NCBI GenBank assembly: GCA_037447455.1
Contig: JBBIGQ010000009.1
Coordinates: 1 to 64,000, forward strand
Reading direction: 5' to 3'
From: BPGX01 sp037447455
GTDB taxonomy: Bacteria > Bacteroidota > Bacteroidia > B-17B0 > Aurantibacillaceae
Length of the DNA: 64,000 nt
Numbering within the stretch: the first letter of the stretch is position 1; each line of letters begins with the position of its first letter. Positions 18,571-27,429 of this stretch are shown piece by piece. A model generated the notes under the pieces. That model was not told the origin of the DNA, did not search any database, and saw only the letters and a program-made list of their open reading frames with translations. The position numbers and the translations under genes were made by a program.

Positions 18571-20012
18571 TTGTTTATTTTTAAAAATTTCAAAGTAGCT
18601 TGAGCAGGCAGTAATTGGCTTATAAAGGCCCACAAGATACTGAATATAATCATTAAAGAAAAATTTAAGAGCCAATGTTTGCTCAAATATATTGAAATTA
18701 CATTTATCAGAATGATGCCTAATAAAAATATGAAGAGTGAACGAAGAATAGTATAATTTATTTTAAATTGAAAAATTTTTTTGGTCATCCATACCTGAAC
18801 AGTTGCGGTAAAAAATTGTGTAAGGACACTTGCCCAGGCACTACCATACGCTTTGAATTTAGGAATCAGGATGAAATTTAAAAGCACATTAATCAGAATG
18901 CCTGAAATGGCCATTATGTTGAGTTGTTTCAGATTACCATTGGCTGTCAAAAGCGTGCCAAAAATGTAGGTGGTTGAGATGGCTGTAAAACAAAACATCA
19001 ATATACCAAATACTTCTGCTGCATCAGTAGTGCCTTTGTTAATCAATGCGACCAGTTCTTTGTTGTAGAAAAAGCAGGAAACAGAAGTGATTAAGGCGGG
19101 GACCATTAAAAGAGAAAACGCCAATTTTGTAATGTTTTCTACATTTTGTTTTTCTTCAATTAATCGGGCAAAAATGGGAAGCAATTGAACCGAAAAAAGA
19201 TAAGCAATCATATTGGCAGCGTCCAGAAAACGGAAAGCTTTGGCATAAATACCGGCTTGAATAGCGCCATCGGGATATGGTAAAAGCCGTTCTAACATCA
19301 CGGCATCTAAACGATTATAAAATACCATCAATAAAATTAAAATGGCATAAGGTGTACTTTTTTTTAGTATTAAAAAATTGAATTTCCAATTCCAGGCAAA
19401 TTTAAAGTGATCTGTTTGTTTTAATACTGCAAAAAATGCTATTACCGATGTAATGGCATAAGCCAAAACCTGTGCATATACAAAACTCATGATATTTAAT
19501 TCAAAAGGTAATAGTTGAAAAAATAAAATTCCGATAAAACTTATCATCAGTAACCGGTCTAAAACAGAAATGAAGCTATCTACTTTAAATAAGTGCAGCC
19601 CTAATAAATTACTCCTTAAGTACAGTACCATGCTTATGAAAAATTGATTAATAGTTAAAATAAATAGAAGTTTAAGATAACGAGCATTAAACCCAATTAA
19701 CCATCCAATAAACATTGTAATAAAAACATAAAATACAGCCATGAATAATTTAAGCGTAATAAGGTTAGAAAAATGTTTGCTTAACAAGTGTTCATTTTGT
19801 GCGATGTTGCGATTGTTGAAGTTAACTAATCCGAAATCTAAAAAGATGGCAAATAAAAATGAAAAATTAAACAGTGTAAAATACTCACCGTAATACTGGT
19901 TTCCAACTTTATATTGTACATAGGGTTCAACAATTAATATCCAAAATGGTTTAATCAGCAAATTTAAGAATAGCAAAAAGAATAAATTTTTTATGAAACT
20001 TTTTTGCTGCAT
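18567..20012 (-). CDS. Polysaccharide flippase (Wzx/MATE-like, MOP superfamily)
   Basis: 481 residues with about 12-14 hydrophobic segments and no soluble domain, matching the polysaccharide biosynthesis/Wzx family in length and layout. The middle segment KKSTPYAILILLMVFYNRLD is typical of the family's second-half start. It flips lipid-linked oligosaccharide across the inner membrane. It is the first gene of the wzx-wzz-wzz-wzy-protease-porZ run. A near-consensus -7 box (CATATTTG, 20034-20027) lies 14 bases upstream, and the rpoZ terminator lies behind it, so transcription probably starts here. Confidence 0.88.
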   Translation of the reverse strand: MQQKSFIKNLFFLLFLNLLIKPFWILIVEPYVQYKVGNQYYGEYFTLFNFSFLFAIFLDFGLVNFNNRNIAQNEHLLSKHFSNLITLKLFMAVFYVFITMFIGWLIGFNARYLKLLFILTINQFFISMVLYLRSNLLGLHLFKVDSFISVLDRLLMISFIGILFFQLLPFELNIMSFVYAQVLAYAITSVIAFFAVLKQTDHFKFAWNWKFNFLILKKSTPYAILILLMVFYNRLDAVMLERLLPYPDGAIQAGIYAKAFRFLDAANMIAYLFSVQLLPIFARLIEEKQNVENITKLAFSLLMVPALITSVSCFFYNKELVALINKGTTDAAEVFGILMFCFTAISTTYIFGTLLTANGNLKQLNIMAISGILINVLLNFILIPKFKAYGSAWASVLTQFFTATVQVWMTKKIFQFKINYTILRSLFIFLLGIILINVISIYLSKHWLLNFSLMIIFSILWAFISQLLPAQATLKFLKINK

Positions 20013-20087
20013 GGAATTAAGTGTCGCAAATATGAGAAAATATTACCAACTTATGAGTACGAATAGTAAAATATGAATAAAATAAAA

Positions 20088-20115
20088 AACCTCGTTACAA
20101 ACATGCAACGAGGTT
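20088..20115 (-). terminator. Rho-independent terminator of rpoZ
   Basis: On the minus strand AACCTCGTT pairs with AACGAGGTT around a 10-base loop and is followed directly by a T-rich stretch. It begins about 20 bases after the rpoZ stop codon and separates rpoZ from the wzx operon. Confidence 0.85.
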
Positions 20116-20135
20116 AATGGAAACTCATGCTTTGA

Positions 20136-20465
20136 TTAGTTCGTATTCTCAGGATAACGATAATAAATTTTATTTTCTAAAAACTCTTCAATAGCAATAG
20201 TACTTGGTTTGGGTAATTTTTCAAAATAAATTGCAGTGTTAGCTTGTTCCGGGTTTTCTATAACTTCTTCCAGCGTGTCGTTTGAATCTTTGTATTCTTC
20301 TAATTTTTCTTTAATGATTTCTTTTATTTCGGAGTTAATCTGGTTGGCTCTTTTGCTAATAATAGCAATAGCTTCATAAATACTACCTGTTTGCGCATCA
20401 AATTGTCTTACATCTCTTGTAACGATAGAAGGATTTTCTTTAATTTTTGTCAAATCTAATGACAT
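20136..20465 (-). CDS. rpoZ: RNA polymerase omega subunit (Bacteroidota form)
   Basis: 109 residues. The core GSIYEAIAIISKRANQIN is the omega/Rpb6 signature that clamps the beta' subunit; the acidic middle and the NTAIYFEKLPKPSTIAIEEF region are typical of the Bacteroidota version. It follows bamD, as is common in this phylum, but the usual next gene, coaBC, is absent: a terminator follows instead. About 250 bp separate it from bamD. I see no gene in that gap, so it may hold rpoZ's own promoter. Confidence 0.9.
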   Translation of the reverse strand: MSLDLTKIKENPSIVTRDVRQFDAQTGSIYEAIAIISKRANQINSEIKEIIKEKLEEYKDSNDTLEEVIENPEQANTAIYFEKLPKPSTIAIEEFLENKIYYRYPENTN

Positions 20466-20715
20466 ATTGTGTATTTTTAAATTTTAATATGGGGCTGCAA
20501 GTTTACAAAAAATTTATTTGCCGAAAAAGAAAATTCTTATTTTTCTTGCTAATGTCCGTTTTGACTGACAGATTTTTCTTTCAAGATGGTTGTAGTACTT
20601 TCCAAATGATTTCAGGCATTTTCTGATTTCATAAATTCAATCTTTACAAAATGCTAAAGATTTTTTAATAAATACTTCTTCAACAACTGCCACCTATAAT
20701 CATAGTTATCCTATA

Positions 20716-21513
20716 TTACTGCGCTAGGTCTAATTTTTTCTTTGAGTTGGAATAATAATTTTCTGCCAACTTTAGATATTTACTCTCCGGATACAAAGAC
20801 AAAAATTTCAAATAATATTCTCCCACTTTTTCTAATCGTTCTTTTTTCTTTTCGGGAACGCTATTGATCGCTAATAAATAACTCGCTTCTATTACCCAAA
20901 GTTGTATTTCTTCGTTGTATTCAGAGTCTGGATAATCTTTCTGAAAATTATTACCCGCCATAATGACGGCTTTAAAATCATCTAACATACGGTACTGCTT
21001 GATGATTTCGTATTCTTTTTTTTCTAATTTCTTATGTAAGATAGAGATGATAGCATTCGCGCTATCTACCCATGCACTTTCAGGGAAATTATCTATAAAA
21101 CCTTGCATTTCTTTAATAGCATTAATAGTAGCGGTTTGATCCAATGAATACTTGGGAGAATTTAAATAATAACAATAACCATTCATAAAAAAACTTTCTT
21201 CTGTCTTTGGACTTTCAGGAAATTGACGCACAAAATTTTTAAAGTGAAATTGTGCTAAGGCAAAATCACCGGTATAGAAATGTGTCCAGGTATATTTGTA
21301 ATAAATTTCTTCGGACTTATCACTGCCTTTGAAAATGGGAATTAATTCTTCGTACAATTGTTGTGCTCTTATATAATTTTTTTTCTCATAAAAATGATTG
21401 GCTTTTTCTAATTTCAGTTCATAATTTGTGCTCTTTAACAAACGGTTATAGTTATTACAAGATAATACAATAAAAAGAAACAAGAAAAACCAATAATACT
21501 GTTTTCTCATCAT
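20716..21513 (-). CDS. bamD: Outer-membrane assembly lipoprotein BamD
   Basis: 265 residues. The signal peptide ends in the lipobox FIVLSC, with the lipidated cysteine near residue 19. Several TPR pairs follow: AQQLYEELIPIFKGSDKSEE, ALAQFHFKNFVRQFPESPKT and others. BamD is the essential lipoprotein partner of BamA in inserting outer-membrane proteins. It starts 12 bp after the typA stop, so it probably shares the typA transcript. The length and the TPR layout match the BamD/YfiO family. Confidence 0.9.
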   Translation of the reverse strand: MMRKQYYWFFLFLFIVLSCNNYNRLLKSTNYELKLEKANHFYEKKNYIRAQQLYEELIPIFKGSDKSEEIYYKYTWTHFYTGDFALAQFHFKNFVRQFPESPKTEESFFMNGYCYYLNSPKYSLDQTATINAIKEMQGFIDNFPESAWVDSANAIISILHKKLEKKEYEIIKQYRMLDDFKAVIMAGNNFQKDYPDSEYNEEIQLWVIEASYLLAINSVPEKKKERLEKVGEYYLKFLSLYPESKYLKLAENYYSNSKKKLDLAQ

Positions 21514-21525
21514 AACAAAATATTT

Positions 21526-23346
21526 CTAATAACTTGCAATGCTGGACTTCTGTATTCTTTTTCTTTCATTTTCATCCAAAATAATTTTTCGCATGCGAAT
21601 AGACAGTGGTGTTACTTCTACATATTCATCGGCCTGAATGTATTCTAATGCTTCTTCCAAAGAAAATTTAACCTTGGGCGCAATTTTCATTTTTTCATCA
21701 GAGCCGGAAGCACGCATATTAGTTAGCTTCTTTTCGGTGCACAAATTTACTACCAAATCTTCGGAGCGAATATGTTCGCCCACAATCATGCCAGTGTAAA
21801 CATCTTCTCCCGGATCTACGAAAAATTTTCCTCTGTCTTGCAGTTTATCGATACTGTATGCTACGGCTTTTCCTGTTTCTTTACTTACTAAAACACCATT
21901 GATACGCATTGGTATTTCTCCATCCCATTGTCTAAAATCCACGAACCGGTGTGCCATTATGGCTTCTCCGGCGGTAGCCGTTAAAATCTGATTGCGCAGA
22001 CCAATTAAGCCACGTGAAGGTATTTCAAATTCTAAATATGTTCTTTCGCCTTTTATTTGCATATTATACATCGTTCCTTTTCTCTGCGTGACCCAATCAA
22101 TTACTTTGCCCGAATACTCGGAAGGTACATCTACAGTTAGAATTTCAAATGGTTCTAACTTTTTTCCGTTTTCTTCTTTGATAATTACTCTTGGTTGTCC
22201 AACCTGCATCTCATAACCCTCCCGACGCATGGTTTCAATTAAAATAGATAAATGCAAAATGCCGCGTCCATATACCAGACAAGCATCCGGTGAGTTGGTT
22301 TCTTCTACCCTCAAAGCCAGATTTTTTTCTAATTCTTTGTATAATCGTTCTCTTAAATGTCTGGAGGTTACATATTTACCTTCCTTACCAAAAAAAGGAG
22401 AATTGTTGATTGTAAAAAGCATGCTCATAGTTGGTTCGTCAATATGAATAGGAGGCAGGGGCTCCGGATTTTCAAAATCAGCCACCGTATCACCTATTTC
22501 AAAGTTTTCAATACCAGTGAAGGCACAAATATCACCAGCTTCTACAACGTTTACTTTACTTTTTCCTAATTTATCAAACACATATAATTCCTTAACTCTG
22601 GATTTTTGAATACTGCCGTCTCTTTTAATTACACTTACAGGCATGTTTTCTTTTATCACGCCACGAAATACTCTACCAATAGCAATTTGGCCGATATAAG
22701 AGGAATAATCTAATGATGAAATTTGAATCTGGAGTGTTCCTGGAATAATTTGCGGAGAAGGAATTTTTTCAATGATTTGATCTAATAAATACGTAATATC
22801 GTTTGTTGGAGTTTTATAATCCGGTCCCATCCATCCTTGTTTAGCGGATCCGTACACTATCGGAAAATCCAGTTGTTCTTCGGTTGCCTCTAAATTAAAA
22901 AAGAGTTCATATACAGATTCTAATGCCAGATCAGGTGTACAATTGGGCTTATCTACTTTGTTAATTACAACAATGGGCTTTTTACCCGATTGAATGGCTT
23001 TTTGTGTAACAAAACGGGTCTGAGGCATGGGGCCTTCAAAGGCATCTACCAGCAAAAGCACGCCATCTACCATGTTCATAATACGCTCCACTTCTCCGCC
23101 AAAATCGGCGTGTCCGGGTGTATCAATGATATTGACTTTATATCTTTTGTACTGTACTGAAACGTTTTTTGAAAGTATAGTAATCCCTCTTTCCCTTTCC
23201 AAATCATTATTATCAAGAATAAGTTCACCGGGATTTTCATGTTCACGAAAGACCTCACAGGTCTTTAAAATTTTATCCACTAAGGTTGTTTTACCATGGT
23301 CTACATGGGCAATAATGGCAATGTTTCTAATAAATTTTTGTTCCAT
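21526..23346 (-). CDS. typA: Ribosome-associated translational GTPase TypA/BipA
   Basis: 606 residues, the family's normal length. GTPase motifs are AHVDHGKTT (G1), the RGITILSKN switch, DTPGHAD (G3) and NKVDKP (G4). EF-G-like domains follow, then the BipA-specific carboxyl domain (EALEYIQADEYVEVTPLSIR). It acts on the ribosome under stress and in ribosome assembly. A TATCTTTG -7 box at 23373-23366 lies 19 bases upstream. The gene leads into bamD. Confidence 0.96.
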   Translation of the reverse strand: MEQKFIRNIAIIAHVDHGKTTLVDKILKTCEVFREHENPGELILDNNDLERERGITILSKNVSVQYKRYKVNIIDTPGHADFGGEVERIMNMVDGVLLLVDAFEGPMPQTRFVTQKAIQSGKKPIVVINKVDKPNCTPDLALESVYELFFNLEATEEQLDFPIVYGSAKQGWMGPDYKTPTNDITYLLDQIIEKIPSPQIIPGTLQIQISSLDYSSYIGQIAIGRVFRGVIKENMPVSVIKRDGSIQKSRVKELYVFDKLGKSKVNVVEAGDICAFTGIENFEIGDTVADFENPEPLPPIHIDEPTMSMLFTINNSPFFGKEGKYVTSRHLRERLYKELEKNLALRVEETNSPDACLVYGRGILHLSILIETMRREGYEMQVGQPRVIIKEENGKKLEPFEILTVDVPSEYSGKVIDWVTQRKGTMYNMQIKGERTYLEFEIPSRGLIGLRNQILTATAGEAIMAHRFVDFRQWDGEIPMRINGVLVSKETGKAVAYSIDKLQDRGKFFVDPGEDVYTGMIVGEHIRSEDLVVNLCTEKKLTNMRASGSDEKMKIAPKVKFSLEEALEYIQADEYVEVTPLSIRMRKIILDENERKRIQKSSIASY

Positions 23347-23430
23347 AATAATTAAAAATAGTCGGCAAAGATAGAAAGAAAATGTATAGAAATAAAAGCG
23401 GGGAAGTTTATTTTGTATACACTCCTGATG

Positions 23431-25221
23431 CTAATCTTTTAGTTTTAATACAGCCATGAATGCATTTTGAGGAATTTCCACTCTTCCTACCTGACGCATT
23501 CTCTTTTTACCTTCTTTTTGTTTTTCTAATAATTTTCTTTTTCTGGAAATATCCCCGCCATAACATTTGGCTGTAACGTCTTTTCTAAGGGCCTTAATCG
23601 TTTCACGGGCAATAATTTTTGAACCAATGGCGGCCTGAATAGGTATTTCAAACTGGTGTCTTGGAATGAGTTCTTTTAATTTTTCGCACATTTTTTTGCC
23701 AAATTCATAAGCATTGTTTCTGTGTATCAAAGCGCTTAAAGCATCTACTGGTTCACCGTTTAATAAAATGTCTAATTTTACTAAATCGGCTTCTTTGTAT
23801 CCTATCGGATGGTAATCAAAAGACGCATAGCCCCTGGAAATACTTTTAAGACGATCATAGAAATCAAATACAATTTCACCCAGTGGCATTTCAAAAATAA
23901 GTTCAACGCGGTCTGTTGTTAAATAATTTTGGGATAATAAAGCACCTCTTTTTTCAATGCACAAATTCATGACAGGTCCTACATATTCTGCTTTTGTAAT
24001 AATGCTGGCTTTGATGTAAGGTTCTTCAATATATGCTATTTTGGCAATGGGGGGTAAATCAGCAGGATTGTTTACTGTTAAGGTCTCACCGGAAGTTGTA
24101 TGCACCAGATAACTCACGTTGGGAACAGTGATGATAACGTTCATATTAAATTCTCTTTCAAGCCGTTCCTGAACAATTTCCATGTGAAGCATTCCCAGAA
24201 ATCCGCAACGAAATCCAAATCCAAGTGCCACCGATGATTCGGGCTCCCAGGTCAAAGAAGCATCGTTTAATTTTAATTTTTCCATACTGGCTCTCAAATC
24301 TTCATAATCTTCTGTATCTACAGGATATATTCCTGCAAACACCATAGGTTTTACGTCTTCAAACCCTTTAATTGGTTGTGCCGCAGGATTAAAAGCATGA
24401 GTAATGGTATCGCCTACTTTCACTTCGGATGCTTGCTTAATACCTGTTACAATATAACCCACATTGCCGGCCGATAGTTCTTCTTTTGGGACCAGATTCA
24501 ATTTTAGAATGCCTACTTCTTCTGCCATATATTCATTTCCGGTATTAAAAAATTTAACACGTTCACCCTTTTTGAGTGTCCCATTATAGATGCGATAGTA
24601 GGCAATTACACCGCGAAAAGAGTTAAAAACAGAATCGAAGACGAGTGCCTGTAAGGGCGCATTAGAATCGCCCGTAGGATGGGGGATTCGTTCTACAATG
24701 GTTTCTAAAACTTTGTCCACGCCAAAACCGGTTTTGCCGGAGGCATGAATAATCTCTTCCTTTTTACAGCCAATTAAATCTACAATCTGCTCAGTTACTT
24801 CTTCTATGTTGGCACTTGGTAAATCAACTTTATTCAGAACAGGGATAATGGTTAAGTTATTATCCAATGCCATAAAAAGGTTAGAAATGGTTTGTGCCTG
24901 AATGCCCTGTGAAGCGTCTACTACCAGCAAAGCCCCTTCACAAGAAGCAATTGAACGCGATACTTCGTAACTAAAATCAACATGACCCGGTGTATCAATT
25001 AGATTAAGAATATATTTTTCTCCTTTGTAATCATAATCCATTTGTATGGCGTGGCTTTTAATGGTTATACCACGTTCCTTCTCCAGTTCCATATCATCCA
25101 GCACCTGATCCTGCATTTGTCTTTTATCAATGGCATTCGTGTATTCTAAAAGGCGGTCAGCAAGCGTGCTTTTACCATGATCTATGTGTGCAATGATGCA
25201 AAAATTTCGTATGTTTTTCAT
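23431..25221 (-). CDS. lepA: Elongation factor 4 (back-translocating GTPase LepA)
   Basis: 596 residues. It has AHIDHGKSTLADRLLEYT (G1), the RGITIKSHA switch, DTPGHVDF (G3) and NKVDLP (G4). The LepA-specific carboxyl domain carries KCYGGDISRKRKLLEKQKEG near residue 556. It promotes ribosome back-translocation and assembly. A TATTTTTG -7 box at 25251-25244 lies 22 bases upstream. It sits immediately upstream of typA, with 84 bp between them that contain typA's own -7 box. Confidence 0.97.
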   Translation of the reverse strand: MKNIRNFCIIAHIDHGKSTLADRLLEYTNAIDKRQMQDQVLDDMELEKERGITIKSHAIQMDYDYKGEKYILNLIDTPGHVDFSYEVSRSIASCEGALLVVDASQGIQAQTISNLFMALDNNLTIIPVLNKVDLPSANIEEVTEQIVDLIGCKKEEIIHASGKTGFGVDKVLETIVERIPHPTGDSNAPLQALVFDSVFNSFRGVIAYYRIYNGTLKKGERVKFFNTGNEYMAEEVGILKLNLVPKEELSAGNVGYIVTGIKQASEVKVGDTITHAFNPAAQPIKGFEDVKPMVFAGIYPVDTEDYEDLRASMEKLKLNDASLTWEPESSVALGFGFRCGFLGMLHMEIVQERLEREFNMNVIITVPNVSYLVHTTSGETLTVNNPADLPPIAKIAYIEEPYIKASIITKAEYVGPVMNLCIEKRGALLSQNYLTTDRVELIFEMPLGEIVFDFYDRLKSISRGYASFDYHPIGYKEADLVKLDILLNGEPVDALSALIHRNNAYEFGKKMCEKLKELIPRHQFEIPIQAAIGSKIIARETIKALRKDVTAKCYGGDISRKRKLLEKQKEGKKRMRQVGRVEIPQNAFMAVLKLKD

Positions 25222-25326
25222 GTTGATTCATTAAATTAGCCCGCAAAAATACACAAACAAAAGAAAATTTGAGTAATTCAATAACTTTTTGAAAGTATTT
25301 TCGTATAATTGTAAAAATTAAAATAT

Positions 25327-25623
25327 ATGGAAAGTATTCATAAAACGAAATTTGAGATGATTAAAAAAGAAAAAATTGCAGAATTAAAATTTCCTGAAGA
25401 AGATGTGTTAACAGATGAAGCAGCCAAAAAAGAACGATGGAATGATTTGCAAAGAGCCACAACATTGGGGAATATAGATAAAATTAAGTTTAAACTATAC
25501 TTTGCAGATGACACAGCCCATAGATATACCGAAACTACCATATGGGGACTTACTGAAAAGTATGTTATTTTGAAACAAGGAGTTATGATACCGGTAAATA
25601 GAGTGTTTTACATAAACTTTTGA
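25327..25623 (+). CDS. Conserved hypothetical protein, 98 residues
   Basis: A short soluble protein without signal peptide or membrane segment, on the opposite strand to its neighbours. The central WNDLQRATTLGN and the end TTIWGLTEKYVILKQGVMIP look like a small beta-rich Bacteroidota family of unknown function that I recall only by its pattern (ERxxDLQxAxxLGN..., TTIWxxTxxxVxLKxxxxIP). The compact coding frame, strong Lys/Glu amino end and absence of a competing frame support a real gene. It is divergent from lepA and convergent with namZ. No function can be given. Confidence 0.7.
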   Translation: MESIHKTKFEMIKKEKIAELKFPEEDVLTDEAAKKERWNDLQRATTLGNIDKIKFKLYFADDTAHRYTETTIWGLTEKYVILKQGVMIPVNRVFYINF

Positions 25624-25692
25624 ATGTGAATAAAAATTGTTGTGAAAGCAATGAGTATTAGAGTAAGAACTTGCTATGAACATTAGTTATGA

Positions 25693-26895
25693 TTATTCGT
25701 ACAGCAGATATTTTTTTCTTACTTCTAAAAAGTTTTGCAAATCCTTTTGCCATTTTTTACGAATTTTATTTTCGCTTAAACCTTTGATAATGTCTTTTTG
25801 TAATTGACTATTCCCTGCGTGGTAATTGAAATTCTTATTAAAAAAGTTTTTAGTATTCATCTTTTTATAGAACAGTATCAGCCAATTTAAATTAAGTTTT
25901 CGTGGATGGTCAAAGAGATATGTATCGTTTGATAAATCAAGTCCGCAACACACTTTATCTTTATATTTAGGATTTTTACTGATGGTAGTTGCTTTTGGTG
26001 TGAAGCAAAAGGATTTATCAGAATAATCAGGGTGTCCTATTATCTGAAAAGGTTTTTCTGTGCCTCTGCCTACGCTTACAATAGTTCCTTCCAATAAGCC
26101 AAGTGAAGGATAGAGTATAATAGATTGCCAGGAATTGAGATTGGGAGAGGGAATGGAATGCATTTTTATCATCATATTGTGGGAATAGTTTTTGAGTTTG
26201 ATAACATTTAATTGGACTTTTTTAGAAGAAGGACGAAAAGATACTTCATTGTTCATTAGCAATGCTAATTCGCCAATAGTCATTCCATATACAATTGGAA
26301 TAGGAAGTATTCCTACAAAGGACTTGAAATTAGTATCCAATACAGGACCATCCACATAAAAGCCATTGGGATTAGGCCTGTCTAACACAATGAGTGGTAT
26401 ATCTTTTTCTGAACAGGATTTCATAATATAATACAAGGTAGAAATATAAGTATAAAACCGCACCCCCACATCCTGCAGGTCAAAAACAATAATCTCTACA
26501 TTTTCTAAATCTTTTGCAGAAGCTTGTTTTTTCTTGCCGTATAAAGAAATAACAGGAATTCCTGTTTTTATGTCAATAGTATCTTTTATTTTTTCACCGG
26601 CATCTTCTGTTCCTCTAAAACCGTGTTCTGGTGCAAAAATTTTTGTGATTTTTACATTTAAATCCAATAATGTGTCTAATAGATGTTTCCCTTGAATGTA
26701 AGAACAAGCATTGGCTACGAGTGCTACTTTTTTATTTTTAATGAGCGGCAGATATTCATTAATTTGCTCATTGCCTTTTGTTATCTGCTTTTCTTCTACT
26801 ATAAGAATGGAGGAAGTATTGCTTTGAGCGGGCACACTACTAACAGCAAAGCTCAGAATAAATAAAAAAGTGTAAACCGTTTTTTCATTCATCAA
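25693..26895 (-). CDS. namZ: Exo-beta-N-acetylmuramidase NamZ-like (DUF1343)
   Basis: 400 residues with a signal peptide (about 1-23, ending VPAQ). The DUF1343 hallmarks are present: APEHGFRG, TGIPVISLYG, IVFDLQDVGVRFYTYISTL, VLDRPNPNG and YGMTIGELA. The family includes NamZ enzymes that remove terminal N-acetylmuramic acid from peptidoglycan fragments, so a role in cell-wall recycling is likely. It lies 15 bp after lptE at the end of the dnaN operon. Confidence 0.88.
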   Translation of the reverse strand: MMNEKTVYTFLFILSFAVSSVPAQSNTSSILIVEEKQITKGNEQINEYLPLIKNKKVALVANACSYIQGKHLLDTLLDLNVKITKIFAPEHGFRGTEDAGEKIKDTIDIKTGIPVISLYGKKKQASAKDLENVEIIVFDLQDVGVRFYTYISTLYYIMKSCSEKDIPLIVLDRPNPNGFYVDGPVLDTNFKSFVGILPIPIVYGMTIGELALLMNNEVSFRPSSKKVQLNVIKLKNYSHNMMIKMHSIPSPNLNSWQSIILYPSLGLLEGTIVSVGRGTEKPFQIIGHPDYSDKSFCFTPKATTISKNPKYKDKVCCGLDLSNDTYLFDHPRKLNLNWLILFYKKMNTKNFFNKNFNYHAGNSQLQKDIIKGLSENKIRKKWQKDLQNFLEVRKKYLLYE

Positions 26896-26910
26896 AGAGT
26901 AAAATTATTT

Positions 26911-27429
26911 TTACCAATTATTGAATGCTTTGTTAAAAATATCTTCTGTTAATTGGCGAAAAATTTCATTCAGTAAAGCACTTTCAACTTCCGATATATT
27001 TTTGGTTCCATCATAATCTGAAAAGCGTGTGAAATTTTGTTCAAAACTTTTTGAAGGATCGTACGGATTGCTATACTTCACATATACGCTGATAGTAAGA
27101 CGATTCTGTGCGGCATTATCACTGCCTTGTATAGCAACAGGGCTTATGATGTAATCGACAATATAGCCACTAAATTGTAAATCGCCGCTTTTAGGAACTA
27201 ATGACAGATTCGTTTGGGATTGTAAAACATCTCTCAATTTTTCAGTAAATCTTTGTGGAACGTGCGGCCCTGCAATAGAAGATTGATTGCCAAAATATTC
27301 TACTGAAACGGTCTTAGCTTCGGGAGGAATGGTAGCACCGCTTAAAGACATTTTGACTTTACAGGAAGAAAATAAAAAGGTTATGGCAATACTCGCGAGT
27401 AGGCAGAATTTGTTTTTAAAGAAGCACAT
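26911..27429 (-). CDS. lptE: LPS-assembly lipoprotein LptE (Bacteroidota type)
   Basis: 172 residues. The lipobox is FLFSSC near residue 23. The mature part begins with SGATIPPEAKTVSVEYF and has the alternating strands, a conserved RFTEKLRDVLQSQTNL helix and SGYIVDYIISP strand of the LptE family. LptE plugs the LptD translocon and delivers LPS to the outer leaflet. Its ATG overlaps the asnS stop by one base (TAATG), which indicates translational coupling. Confidence 0.88.
   Translation of the reverse strand: MCFFKNKFCLLASIAITFLFSSCKVKMSLSGATIPPEAKTVSVEYFGNQSSIAGPHVPQRFTEKLRDVLQSQTNLSLVPKSGDLQFSGYIVDYIISPVAIQGSDNAAQNRLTISVYVKYSNPYDPSKSFEQNFTRFSDYDGTKNISEVESALLNEIFRQLTEDIFNKAFNNW

Noticed and set aside
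20530..20560. Hairpin AAGAAAA/TTTTCTT after bamD as a terminator
   Set aside because: The stem is all A/T apart from one pair and lies about 155 bp after the bamD stop; too weak to call.
20466..20715. A small RNA or gene in the 250 bp between bamD and rpoZ
   Set aside because: No open frame with a start and no stable structure could be supported by eye.
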